A stretch of 21,809 bases of DNA from an uncultured Clostridia bacterium (GCA_904502225.1 CAJGDO010000023.1:1-21809); one strand, 5' to 3'. Positions 8,437-16,587 are shown, counted from the stretch's first letter. Translations and numbers: made by a program. The notes: generated from the letters alone by a model not told the origin.

Positions 8437-8794
8437 CCTCAAAATACACAGAAATCCTTTATTTTCCTATCGTTTTTCCACATTTTGTGTTTATGGAAGA
8501 TGCCGATGGATACAAGCAAAAAGTGCTAAAAAAGCACGCCACAGTTCATATTGTAGTTAACCTTGTAACGGGGAACACAAGAACGAAAAATTGAAAAACA
8601 CTAGATAAATCCTAACGAAAACCGTATTCCTCGTTAGGATTTTTTATTTTTTAAAAACACATATTCCTTTTGTTGTGTCAACCTTTACCCCTAAAAAAGG
8701 GTAGAAATCGGCATTTTTAAGTGATTTTTCAAAGGTTTTTATAGAAAACGCTTAAATATTTGTAAAAATATTTTTAATCGTTGTTGTGAGACTC
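8437..8794 (+). other. Gene-poor junction after rlmD
   Basis: This junction holds one intrinsic terminator and no convincing gene. A 33-codon frame (8493-8594, start 'MEDADGYKQK') lacks a ribosome site. The string GCCACAGTTCATA here recurs with one change near 18260 (GCCACACTTCATA), so both may be remnants of the same lost sequence, but the match is short. A, T and short weak dyads make up the rest. Confidence 0.4.
8607..8650 (+). terminator. Rho-independent terminator
   Basis: A 12-bp stem built on AATCCTAACGA (8608-8618) and TCGTTAGGATT (8631-8641) has a 12-base loop and is followed by a run of T broken by one A. It would end transcription coming from the trpS-rlmD operon. Confidence 0.85.
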
Positions 8795-8823
8795 TTGTAA
8801 AAAGTGAATAATTATGTTATAAT
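8795..8823 (+). promoter_or_regulatory. Strong sigma-A-like promoter for the XRE gene
   Basis: TTGTAA (8795-8800) and a perfect TATAAT (8818-8823) are 17 bases apart. Transcription would start near 8830, which rules out the in-frame ATG at 8804 and fixes the start at 8855. Confidence 0.8.
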
Positions 8824-8854
8824 ATTGTTATACATTTTTAATTTGAGGTGTAGT

Positions 8855-9046
8855 ATGACTTTTGGCGAAAAAATCAAAGCAATAAGACTAAAAATGTTTT
8901 TAAGTCAAGAAAAGTTTGCAAAGGAAATAGGAGTTTCTTTTGCGACTATAAATCGTTGGGAAAGGGGATTAAATGAACCCAACTATGAGGGGCAAAAGGC
9001 TATTCACGAATTTTGCAAAAAGAATAATATTAAAATTGACGATTAG
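8855..9046 (+). CDS. XRE-family helix-turn-helix regulator
   Basis: A 63-residue protein that is almost entirely one Cro/C1-type DNA-binding domain. 'GEKIKAIRLKMFLSQEKFAKEIG' supplies helices 1-2 and 'VSFATINRWERGLNEP' contains the recognition helix and its conserved tail. The open frame extends back to an ATG at 8804, but that codon lies between the promoter boxes. The ATG at 8855, preceded by GAGG at 8845-8848, is the better start. The Fic gene begins 58 bases after its stop with no terminator between, so the two are probably co-transcribed and the regulator may control the pair. The short gap contains AAACG-TAG-CGTTT and ATGT-CTA-ACAT dyads that could be operators. Confidence 0.85.
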   Translation: MTFGEKIKAIRLKMFLSQEKFAKEIGVSFATINRWERGLNEPNYEGQKAIHEFCKKNNIKIDD

Positions 9047-9103
9047 CCTGCTGATTATGTCTAACATATTTGATAAACGTAGCGTTTAACGAGGTAAAAT
9101 TTA

Positions 9104-9982
9104 ATGTCAAAAATTTCAATTAGATTTTTTAATGATACGCCAGTAAGAGCCGTTTGGGTTGATGATAAAAATACTTGGTATTTTAGCGTTTTAGATATTA
9201 TTTCGGCAATAAGGAAAGAACCATCTTATGAAAAGGCAAGAAACTACTGGAAGTATCTTAAAGCAAAATTAAAAAAGGAAAACAGCCAGTTGGTTAGTGC
9301 CACTACCCAACTGAAAATCACCGCAAGCGACGGCAAGAAATATAAGTCTGATGCGATTGACTCTGATGGAGTTATGACTTTACTTGCAGAATTTCCAAGT
9401 AAAATCAGTTCAGAGTTTATTGCGTGGCTTACAAGAAGTGAAGAGAGTGTTGACGGGAAGAGTAAACAAAAAGCATATTCGCTGTTTGATAGCTCGTTGC
9501 TTGACTCAATAGAAGTTGGAACGGTTAAGGGACTCAAACAAATTCACTCTTATTTGTTTGGTGGACTTTATAACTTTGCTGGTCAAATAAGAACAATAAA
9601 TATCGCAAAAGGTGGTTTTGCCTTCGCACCTGCTATGTATTTAATAGACAATCTTAAAAATATTGAGAAAATGCCAGAAAACACTTTTGAAGAAATTGTT
9701 GCAAAATACGTTGAAATGAATATTGCACATCCTTTCATGGAAGGGAACGGAAGAAGTACAAGAATTTGGCTTGACTTGATTTTTAAGAAAAATTTAGGAA
9801 AATGCGTTGATTGGTCTAAAATTGATAAAAAAGATTATTTAGATGCAATGCGCAAAAGCATAGTGGATAGTACGTTGATTAAAGACCTTTTAGCAAACGC
9901 TTTGACGGACAAGATTAACGATAGGGAAGTCTTCATGAAAGGCGTTGACTATTCTTACTATTACGAAGAAATAAACGACTGA
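9104..9982 (+). CDS. BRO-N/Fic fusion, predicted protein adenylyltransferase
   Basis: A 292-residue two-domain protein. Residues 3-112 resemble the BRO-N domain of phage antirepressors, with 'YWKYLKAKLKKE' and 'QLKITASDGKKYKSDAID'. Residues about 125-285 form a Fic domain. The catalytic motif is complete: 'HPFMEGNGRSTR' at 209-220, with H209, E213, N215, R217 and R220. The target-docking flap is 'GQIRTINIAKGGFAFAP'. Intact Fic proteins of this type transfer AMP to hydroxyl groups of target proteins, often blocking growth. No inhibitory [S/T]xxxE[G/N] helix was found inside the protein, so an external antitoxin or the BRO-N domain may restrain it. GAGG at 9091-9094 precedes the ATG. The XRE gene upstream is the natural partner; its antitoxin role is inferred. 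Confidence 0.88.
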   Translation: MSKISIRFFNDTPVRAVWVDDKNTWYFSVLDIISAIRKEPSYEKARNYWKYLKAKLKKENSQLVSATTQLKITASDGKKYKSDAIDSDGVMTLLAEFPSKISSEFIAWLTRSEESVDGKSKQKAYSLFDSSLLDSIEVGTVKGLKQIHSYLFGGLYNFAGQIRTINIAKGGFAFAPAMYLIDNLKNIEKMPENTFEEIVAKYVEMNIAHPFMEGNGRSTRIWLDLIFKKNLGKCVDWSKIDKKDYLDAMRKSIVDSTLIKDLLANALTDKINDREVFMKGVDYSYYYEEIND

Positions 9983-9995
9983 TGAATTTACAAAT

Positions 9996-10012
9996 ATGAC
10001 AAAATTTGTCAT
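9996..10012. promoter_or_regulatory. Perfect 17-bp palindrome, candidate operator
   Basis: ATGACAAAATTTGTCAT has 8-base arms around one central A. It sits 34 bases before the SEFIR start and just upstream of an extended -10 box (TGGTAAAAT, 10021-10029), so a bound dimer would cover the -35 position. The loop is too short for an RNA hairpin. The binding protein is unknown; the nearby XRE protein is one candidate. Confidence 0.6.
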
Positions 10013-10046
10013 GTTTACTGTGGTAAAATCACAATAGGAGAAAAAT

Positions 10047-11018
10047 ATGCCTAAAAAAATATTTACTTCTTATTCTTGGGATAATGAAGAACATAAAAAA
10101 TGGGTAGCAAAATTAACCAATGATTTGCGTTCAAAATATGGATTTGAAGCTACATGTGATACAATTCGTGGTGATGGCGAATTAGACACTATGATAGTTG
10201 ATGGTATTACCAAAAGTGACAAAATAATTGTAGTTATTACGCCCGATTATACATATAAAGCAGAAAATTATATTGGAGGCGTGGGAAAAGAAACAAAACT
10301 GTTACATACTCGCTTTTTTAAGGACGACAAAAGTATTGTACCTATCTTAAAAGAAAAAGCCAAAACGCCTGCGTATTTAGATTCGGTGCCATATATAGAT
10401 TTTACTGTCGGCAACTACAACGATAATCTTAACGAACTAGTAAAAAGATTAAAGGATGAAACAACTTATAAAGCAGCAACTGTTTCCAAACATCCGTTAA
10501 ATTCGGATGATTACGACCTTATTCCGGATTTAAGAATTAATGACCCTAATGCGGAAGAAACTTTTTTAAACGAAGAATTTGATGCAACAGATAAACGAAT
10601 TTTATCGTTGCTTGAATCAACCAAAAAACAATATCCAGCTTTTCAATTTGAACGAAGGACTAAAACAGACATAGTGCCTTCAAATAGCGCAAGTTATGTA
10701 AACGGACAATTTGTTCAACATGAAAATCAATATCGTGTTGTTATGTATAAAGTTGTTTATAATGGAAAAACGGGCTCAGTAAGATTTTGGTTGGATTATA
10801 ATCAAAGGAGTGTCTTTGGAAAAGGGATATTTGGTCTTTTTGATGAAAGTTTTATGCAGTGTGGTTATAATAGCCATAATTTTGGAGCCACTATAAATCG
10901 GTCGGGTAAAAATTTGGAGTTAAATGCTTATATGATATTTGCTCAACAGCCTATAAAAAATGGAAAACAACTTGGCGAATATATTTTTAAGACAACGATG
11001 GAGCGTGTAAAACAATGA
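10047..11018 (+). CDS. SEFIR/TIR-domain protein with unknown C-terminal domain
   Basis: Residues 3-145 match the SEFIR/TIR_2 domain: 'KIFTSYSWDNEEHKKWV', 'GITKSDKIIVVITPDYTYKA', then 'GGVGKETKLL'. E82 is a plausible catalytic glutamate if the domain cleaves NAD+, as TIR domains in bacterial immunity do. Residues about 150-323 are an unrecognised, probably beta-rich region ('YRVVMYKVVYNGKTGSVRFWLDY') that could sense a trigger. There is no signal peptide or membrane helix. AGGAG at 10036-10040 precedes the ATG. Its stop overlaps the next start (ATGA), and the restriction-modification gene follows closely, so the three genes form one coupled unit. NADase activity and an abortive-infection role are inferred from family and context. 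Confidence 0.85.
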   Translation: MPKKIFTSYSWDNEEHKKWVAKLTNDLRSKYGFEATCDTIRGDGELDTMIVDGITKSDKIIVVITPDYTYKAENYIGGVGKETKLLHTRFFKDDKSIVPILKEKAKTPAYLDSVPYIDFTVGNYNDNLNELVKRLKDETTYKAATVSKHPLNSDDYDLIPDLRINDPNAEETFLNEEFDATDKRILSLLESTKKQYPAFQFERRTKTDIVPSNSASYVNGQFVQHENQYRVVMYKVVYNGKTGSVRFWLDYNQRSVFGKGIFGLFDESFMQCGYNSHNFGATINRSGKNLELNAYMIFAQQPIKNGKQLGEYIFKTTMERVKQ

Positions 11019-11446
11019 CATTATATTTTAACAGAACACTTAAAAAGATTTTTGATGATGAAGAGGCAAAAGCTTATTTTTATAACGCTTTTTTTGAGGA
11101 GCATAACATTGATTTATTAAAATGCAAATACATACATTTACATGATGATACAATAAGAGAGAGATATCAATCTACGACCATCTTTCTTAAAGAAGACCAA
11201 ATTATTGTTTTTAAGGCTCGCTTGTTTGGAATGGATTATCTTCCCGACGATGGGTATGAAATAGAAATTTACTTAAAAAAAGACATAAAGTCAATTAAAA
11301 TTACTAGCGACAGTCAGTATAACCCTACTTACACCTTCAAAATTAGTTTTGAAAAAGATATTATTGAGTTTACTGTTAAGGAACAACATCGTCAAAATAG
11401 TGACTGTAAACAAACAGTAAAGTTCTTAACTGAATATTGGAAATAA
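11015..11446 (+). CDS. Small unknown protein between SEFIR and RM genes
   Basis: A 143-residue soluble protein that I do not recognise. The N-terminal third is helical ('TLKKIFDDEEAKAYFYNAFF'). The rest alternates charged and hydrophobic residues in short strands ('DQIIVFKARLFGMDYLP', 'IKSIKITSDSQYNPTYTFKI', 'DIIEFTVKE'), suggesting a beta-barrel or PH-like fold. Its ATG overlaps the SEFIR stop by four bases and no independent ribosome site is obvious, so it is probably made by translational coupling at a fixed ratio to the SEFIR protein. The position suggests a partner or inhibitor of that protein, or a regulator of the restriction enzyme; none of these is shown. It ends in 'TEYWK', and a similar 'AEYWK' lies near the start of the next protein. 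Confidence 0.8.
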   Translation: MTLYFNRTLKKIFDDEEAKAYFYNAFFEEHNIDLLKCKYIHLHDDTIRERYQSTTIFLKEDQIIVFKARLFGMDYLPDDGYEIEIYLKKDIKSIKITSDSQYNPTYTFKISFEKDIIEFTVKEQHRQNSDCKQTVKFLTEYWK

Positions 11447-11459
11447 TGGAGAAATGAGA

Positions 11460-14228
11460 ATGACTGAAAAAGAAAGAAAACAAAAGGCAAAAGACTTTGC
11501 TGAATATTGGAAAGATAAAGGTTATGAAAAGGGTCAAAGTCAAAAATTTTGGCTTTCATTTCTTCGTGATATTTTAGGCGTAGAAAAACCCGAACAAGTA
11601 ATTGAGTTTGAGGAAACTGTTAAAGAAGAACATACAAAATTTATTGACGGTTGGATAGATTCAACAAAAGTTTTAATAGAACAAAAAAGTTCAACCGTTA
11701 ATTTGTGTTTGCCTATAAAACAATCAGACGGTAGTTTGCTTACTCCCTTTCAACAAGCGTTAAAATATAATAACAGCAGACCATATAGCAAAAAAGCACG
11801 TTGGATAATTACTTGTAATTTTGGGGAATTTTTAATTTATGATATGGAAAAGCCTAATGGCGAACCTGAAAGTATTTTGCTTAAAGATTTACCTAAAGAA
11901 TGCTATCGTTTGCAATTTATTGTAGAACAAAAAAGTGCATTACTTCATAAAGAAGAACAAATTTCTATAAAAGCAGGCGAACTTGTAGGCGTATTATATG
12001 AAGCACTGCTAAAACAATATAACGATAAAGATGAACAAGAATTAAAAAGCCTTAACGAACTTTGTGTGCGCATAATTTTTTGTTTATATGCAGAAGATAG
12101 TGGTCTTTTTGGCGAAAGACTTGCTTTCCATAACTATTTGCAACAATTCTCAAGCAAAGATTTAAGGCGTGCTCTTATTGACCTATTTAAAGTTCTTGAC
12201 ACAAAAATTGAAGATAGAGATAAATATTTAGATGAAGATTTAGCTAAATTCCCTTACGTTAATGGTGGTTTATTTTCTAACGAAAATTTAATAATCCCAC
12301 AACTTACCGATGAAATTCGCAATATTCTTTTAAGAGATGCAAGTGAAGATTTTGATTGGAGCGAAATTAGCCCAACAATTTTCGGTGCAGTGTTTGAAAG
12401 CACGTTAAACCCCGAAACTCGTCGTAGTGGTGGTATGCACTATACGTCTATTGAAAATATCCATAAAGTTATAGACCCTCTTTTCTTAAATGATTTAAGT
12501 GAAGAATTTGAAGAAATTAAAAATATAAAGGTAGATAAAACAAGAAATAATCGTTTAGAAGAATTTCAAAACAAACTTGTAAGCCTTAATTTTTTAGACC
12601 CTGCTTGTGGTAGTGGTAACTTTTTAACTGAAACATATATTTCTTTAAGAAAATTAGAAAACGAAGTAATAAAATTAAAACTTGGTCAAGGTGTAATGAC
12701 CTTTTTAGATGACTTAATAAAAGTATCAATAGGTCAGTTTTATGGTATAGAAATTAACGACTTTGCCGTAACCGTTGCAAAAACAGCTCTTTGGATTGCA
12801 GAAAGTCAAATGATGAAAGAAACGGAAGAAATCGTTAAAATGAATCTTGATTTCTTGCCGTTAAAATCTTATGCAAATATTCTTGAAGGCAACGCTCTTC
12901 GTATTGATTGGGAAACCGTTTGCTCTAAAGAAAAACTATCTTACATAATGGGTAATCCACCATTTGTTGGTGCTCGTATGATGGATCAAGGTAGTGAGCA
13001 AAAACGAGAAGTTGAAGATATATTTGGCGATATTAAAGATGTTCAAGATCTTGATTATGTTACTTGTTGGTACAAATTAGCTGCTAAGTACATTCAAAAT
13101 ACCAAGATAGAAGTCGCCTTTGTTTCTACCAACTCTATTTGTCAAGGCGCACAGGTGCCAATTTTATGGGACGTTCTGTTTAACCAATACAATATCCACA
13201 TCAATTTTGCATATCAAACCTTTAAATGGGGGAGCGAATCGAATGATCAAGCGGCAGTGCACTGTGTAATTGTTGGCTTTTCTAATTTTAAGCGCTCTCA
13301 TAAAACATTGTTTGCAACAGATATAAAGGCAAAAAATATTGCAAACATTAGTCCTTACTTGACCGAAGGCAGTAATCAATTTGTTGTTGCAAGCAAAGAT
13401 GCTCTTTGTGATGTTCCAAAAATGATTTTTGGAAACCAACCAAGAGACGGCGGACATTTTATATTAACAGAAGAAGAAAAGGAATTTTTGTTACATAAAG
13501 AACCAAATCTTAATGTTTGGATACGTCCTTATATGGGGGCAGACGAATTTATCAAAGGTAAAAAAAGATATTGTCTATGGCTTGTGCATGCAACACCTGC
13601 AGACATAAAATCAAGTAAAATTTTATATGAAAAAGTTCAAGCCGTTAAAGAATTTAGAACTTCTTCAAATGCAAAAACTACAAAAGGCTATGCAAAAGTT
13701 CCAAATTGTTTTGCGCAAATGACACAGCCAGAAAATGTTGACTATTTAATAGTTCCAAGTGTTTCTTCTGAGCGTAGGAAATATATTCCTATTGGATTTT
13801 TAACTGCAAACACGATTTCATCTAATGCCGTTCAAATCGTCCCGAACGCTACCCTATATCACTTCGGTGTACTGACCTCTAATGTTCATATGGCTTGGAT
13901 GCGTACTGTTTGTGGTAGATTAGAAATGCGATATCGCTATTCAAAAGAAATCGTTTATAATACTTTCCCTTGGTGTGAGCCGACTGATGAGCAAAAGGCG
14001 AAAATAGAACAAACAGCGCAAGCAATTTTAGATGCACGTGCACTTTATCCCGATTGTTCACTTGCCGACCTTTACGATGAACTCACAATGCCACCCGAAC
14101 TACGCAAGGCACATCAATTAAACGACAAAGCAGTAATGCAAGCATATGGTTTTTGGGGCAAAATCAACACCGAAAGTGAATGTGTCGCCGAACTTATGAA
14201 AATGTATCAAAAATTAACAAGCAAATAA
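11460..14228 (+). CDS. Type IIL (MmeI/YeeA-like) restriction-modification enzyme
   Basis: A single polypeptide of about 922 residues combining nuclease, methyltransferase and specificity parts. Numbers below count from the alternative ATG at 11454. The N-terminal PD-(D/E)XK nuclease shows 'FIDGWIDS' (D65 or D69) and 'LIEQKSS' (E76, K78). A helical linker leads to an N6-adenine methyltransferase core, with SAM-binding 'LDPACGSGNF' (381-390), 'YGIEINDFAVTVA' and catalytic 'GNPPF' (500-504). The C-terminal part carries a target-recognition region, then 'SNVHMAWMRTVCGRLEMRY' and 'YDELTMPPELRKAHQ', typical of the MmeI/YeeA group. GGAG at 11448-11451 is eight bases from the ATG at 11460 but only two from that at 11454, so I prefer 11460. 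BREX PglX is related but longer and comes with other Brx proteins, absent here. The recognition site cannot be read from sequence. Confidence 0.9.
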   Translation: MTEKERKQKAKDFAEYWKDKGYEKGQSQKFWLSFLRDILGVEKPEQVIEFEETVKEEHTKFIDGWIDSTKVLIEQKSSTVNLCLPIKQSDGSLLTPFQQALKYNNSRPYSKKARWIITCNFGEFLIYDMEKPNGEPESILLKDLPKECYRLQFIVEQKSALLHKEEQISIKAGELVGVLYEALLKQYNDKDEQELKSLNELCVRIIFCLYAEDSGLFGERLAFHNYLQQFSSKDLRRALIDLFKVLDTKIEDRDKYLDEDLAKFPYVNGGLFSNENLIIPQLTDEIRNILLRDASEDFDWSEISPTIFGAVFESTLNPETRRSGGMHYTSIENIHKVIDPLFLNDLSEEFEEIKNIKVDKTRNNRLEEFQNKLVSLNFLDPACGSGNFLTETYISLRKLENEVIKLKLGQGVMTFLDDLIKVSIGQFYGIEINDFAVTVAKTALWIAESQMMKETEEIVKMNLDFLPLKSYANILEGNALRIDWETVCSKEKLSYIMGNPPFVGARMMDQGSEQKREVEDIFGDIKDVQDLDYVTCWYKLAAKYIQNTKIEVAFVSTNSICQGAQVPILWDVLFNQYNIHINFAYQTFKWGSESNDQAAVHCVIVGFSNFKRSHKTLFATDIKAKNIANISPYLTEGSNQFVVASKDALCDVPKMIFGNQPRDGGHFILTEEEKEFLLHKEPNLNVWIRPYMGADEFIKGKKRYCLWLVHATPADIKSSKILYEKVQAVKEFRTSSNAKTTKGYAKVPNCFAQMTQPENVDYLIVPSVSSERRKYIPIGFLTANTISSNAVQIVPNATLYHFGVLTSNVHMAWMRTVCGRLEMRYRYSKEIVYNTFPWCEPTDEQKAKIEQTAQAILDARALYPDCSLADLYDELTMPPELRKAHQLNDKAVMQAYGFWGKINTESECVAELMKMYQKLTSK

Positions 14229-14269
14229 TTTTTACAACTTAGTGCAATATCAAAATAGGGAGAATATAT

Positions 14270-14650
14270 ATGATTATTGAAAGAAAATATGTGCCGTTTG
14301 GCACATTAAAAGAAACGGACAAAGAAGCTTTTGAAATTTATGAAAAGGCTTTTAATGAATCTTATTCGGAATTTGATGAAAAAACAAGAAAAAGACAATA
14401 CGAAGAATTGTTGTGGCTTTGTTTAGACCAAAGAGAAATGGGTTGGTGTTTTCGTAAAATATGTGATGTCATTGATGGTTTTGAAAGACTTGATAAAGAA
14501 AGACCTTATGATAACGGCTTTGATTATGAAGCTGTAAATAAAGTATATGTAGTTAGCAAAGATACAAATAGAATAACATTACATTTAGTAAATAAATTCT
14601 ACGAAGCGGAAACGTTAGTAAAAGTTGTAGAAATAGTTGATGAAAAATAG
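14270..14650 (+). CDS. Small hypothetical protein in defence operon
   Basis: A 126-residue charged, soluble protein that I do not recognise. The first two thirds look helical ('KEAFEIYEKAFNESYSEF', 'QYEELLWLCLDQREMGWCF'), and the end has two short strands ('KVYVVSKDTNRITLHLVN', 'TLVKVVEIV'). Tryptophans and cysteines cluster at 49-60. GGGAG at 14258-14262 is well placed for the ATG. It follows the RM gene by 41 bases with no terminator and may be part of the same transcript. Size and position would fit an accessory or antirestriction-type regulator, but no motif supports a specific role. Confidence 0.75.
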   Translation: MIIERKYVPFGTLKETDKEAFEIYEKAFNESYSEFDEKTRKRQYEELLWLCLDQREMGWCFRKICDVIDGFERLDKERPYDNGFDYEAVNKVYVVSKDTNRITLHLVNKFYEAETLVKVVEIVDEK

Positions 14651-14716
14651 TTGAGAGTGAAAACATCGCTAAACTTAACTAAAAAATTATAATAAATTAA
14701 CAAAGGAGAAATGATT

Positions 14717-15079
14717 ATGTTTGATTTACCTAATATAAAAATACCAGAAGTAACAATACCTGATATAGACCTACCAACGCATCATATGTGGTCGGATACT
14801 CAATTTGAAATTATTAAAAAGTATATTCAAGACTTTGAAAGGAGATTAGACACGGAGCATGAAGTTGGTCTTTGGTTGACGAGTTTTGGACAATCCATGT
14901 TGATGCAAGTGACGAATATTACTTATGAAAAATCAGTTTTAATGATTTTTAAGGGCTTTGTTAATGGAAACGAAGCAACATTAATCCAACATATCAACCA
15001 ACTTAACTTTTTATTAACCGCAATAAAAAAAGAACCCGAAAAGAAAAGAGTTCCTATTGGCTTTGGTGTTAGAGAATAA
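14717..15079 (+). CDS. DUF6173 family protein
   Basis: A 120-residue protein whose core matches DUF6173, a family of unknown function common in Clostridia and their mobile elements. The visible signature is 'DFERRLDTEHEVGLWLTSFG', then 'LIQHINQLNFLL' and the C-terminal 'RVPIGF'. The N terminus is a proline/isoleucine-rich stretch ('LPNIKIPEVTIPDIDLP') of repeating IP/LP pairs, probably extended. GGAG at 14705-14708 lies eight bases before the ATG at 14717 but only two before an in-frame ATG at 14711, so the later start is preferred. A TATAAT at 14688-14693 without a good -35 box might start transcription here. Nothing shows its activity. Confidence 0.85.
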   Translation: MFDLPNIKIPEVTIPDIDLPTHHMWSDTQFEIIKKYIQDFERRLDTEHEVGLWLTSFGQSMLMQVTNITYEKSVLMIFKGFVNGNEATLIQHINQLNFLLTAIKKEPEKKRVPIGFGVRE

Positions 15080-15123
15080 TCGCACTAGTCGAAGAATACG
15101 TAAAGTAACAAAGGACATTAAGA

Positions 15124-16476
15124 ATGGAAAAACCTAGATTTAGTGGATGGATAAATAAAGTATTTAGCGAAGAAGATAAATATTCATTTTATTATGATGG
15201 AAAAAAATTAAATCTTATTTTGATAGAAGATAAAGGGCTTAGATATGGATATAATAAGCAAGAGCCTTTCTTTCTTGCAAATTATTCTGCCGGAGGTACG
15301 ATTGGGTTATATAAGTGTGATTGTAGGAACGACCTTTTTGACGATACTGCAACAATCTATCCGTCAATGATTTATATATCTAAAAGCATAAATTCATTCG
15401 AAGATAAATTTAACAGGTTACTCTTTAGAGGAAAAATAGTAAATCAATTATTTCCACCTATTCAAAAGGTTAAATATGATAGTGCGAGAGATTTACATAA
15501 ACCTTATGATGGATCAAAAACTATAGAATTAAAATCCTTCAAAGAAACAGACGTAAATTTTTCTGCAACTATCAATGATATTACATATAATTGTAGATTT
15601 GGTATTTATTGGCCTGGTTCTATAAACGAAGGTGATGATAATTTAGGTGAATTAATTTCATATTTTGAAATTGATTTTGAGGAAGCACAACATATTAAAG
15701 AAATTTTGCCTTTATATGCAACTGTGCGAAAATTCTTTCAATTTTTAGCAAAACAAAAAGATATTTGTTTTGAAGAAGTACAAGTTGGCGTTAAAAACGA
15801 GCAAGGTAAATTTAATACAATTGGTTATTTTATAGACAATACAATTGAACCTACTGAACATAAAGTCAAATTCAATATTATAAAACTGCTTTCTAATATA
15901 GGGGAATTATTTTCAAAGATTGCTCAAAATGAATTGAATTACAATTTTATAGCAAAAGATAGTTTTGAGTCAAAATATATTACGCCTGAAAGCTATATAA
16001 AAGTTTGTGGGGCTTTTGAACATAATTACGAACTTATATTTAAAACTATACCTGATAAAGATAAATATAAGATAGATACAATCAATTACATAAAACAAGC
16101 TTTAGAAGAGAAACTGTCAATAGAAAAATTAAGTAAAAAATATAAAGAATACTTTGAGCATATCATAGACGTTCTTTATAAAGACTTGAATTCTGTAGCG
16201 GCTCAATTTAATAGGTGTCTAAAATATTATAAATCTTCCATTGCGGATTTTTTAACATACATTCTAAAAAAATATGGATTAAAAGATGAAAAATCTTTAG
16301 GAGCAGAGTTTTCAAATTTTAGAAATAACGATGCTCACGGCGGTTTTATCAAATTTACGGATCCTTCGGTTTGCGCTTTTGTGGTAAGTCTAGTTTTAAT
16401 TGAATGTATGATTTTAGAGGAATCCAAATATTCATTGGGAGAAATAAAAGATATTATAAATGTAAGATATTTATAA
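15124..16476 (+). CDS. ApeA-like HEPN ribonuclease, predicted anti-phage effector
   Basis: A 450-residue protein with the layout of the ApeA group. There is a beta-rich N-terminal region (about 1-240, starting 'FSGWI' and including 'SYFEIDFEEAQHIKEI'), then a helical HEPN domain at the C terminus. The HEPN ribonuclease motif R-x4-H is present as 'FRNNDAHGG', with R400 and H405. HEPN proteins of this kind cut RNA, and ApeA gives abortive infection against phages; the function here is inferred from that family. The N-terminal region would be the sensor. AAGGA at 15111-15115 precedes the ATG. It is separated by 44 bases from the DUF6173 gene and followed by stem-loop A, which has no T-run. Confidence 0.8.
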   Translation: MEKPRFSGWINKVFSEEDKYSFYYDGKKLNLILIEDKGLRYGYNKQEPFFLANYSAGGTIGLYKCDCRNDLFDDTATIYPSMIYISKSINSFEDKFNRLLFRGKIVNQLFPPIQKVKYDSARDLHKPYDGSKTIELKSFKETDVNFSATINDITYNCRFGIYWPGSINEGDDNLGELISYFEIDFEEAQHIKEILPLYATVRKFFQFLAKQKDICFEEVQVGVKNEQGKFNTIGYFIDNTIEPTEHKVKFNIIKLLSNIGELFSKIAQNELNYNFIAKDSFESKYITPESYIKVCGAFEHNYELIFKTIPDKDKYKIDTINYIKQALEEKLSIEKLSKKYKEYFEHIIDVLYKDLNSVAAQFNRCLKYYKSSIADFLTYILKKYGLKDEKSLGAEFSNFRNNDAHGGFIKFTDPSVCAFVVSLVLIECMILEESKYSLGEIKDIINVRYL

Positions 16477-16493
16477 CAAAAAAATAAAAAACT

Positions 16494-16541
16494 TTTACAA
16501 AAGTAGATAAATGTCTAATAACGTGGATATTTAACTACTGA
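16494..16541 (+). repeat. Stem-loop A of a dispersed hairpin family
   Basis: TTTACAAAAG (16494-16503) leads into a stem, AGTAG-A-TAAATGTC (16502-16515) with GATATTTA-A-CTACT (16526-16539). It is 13 bp with one A/A mismatch and a 10-base loop. The segment AACGTGGA (16520-16527) spans the end of the loop and the start of the 3' arm. It has the same geometry as stem-loop B and is not followed by a T-run, so it is not an ordinary terminator. Confidence 0.6.
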
Positions 16542-16587
16542 TGTCACATAAAAGTGTTCAAAAAATTGTTTTTGTCCACGATTTGTC

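Noticed and set aside
8804..8854. N-terminal extension of the XRE protein from an ATG at 8804
   Set aside because: This ATG lies between the -35 and -10 boxes, upstream of the expected transcript start, and has no ribosome site; 8855 has one.
13164..13457. Minus-strand reading frame inside the RM gene
   Set aside because: It lies wholly within a conserved methyltransferase gene and shows no protein-like features.
11454..14228. BREX PglX as identity for the methyltransferase
   Set aside because: It has an N-terminal nuclease motif, is shorter than PglX, and no BrxC, PglZ or BrxL gene is present.
16494..16541. Integron attC site
   Set aside because: ATTTAAC fits one half of the consensus, but there is no matching GTTRRRY at the other end, no integrase, and copies B and C lack it.
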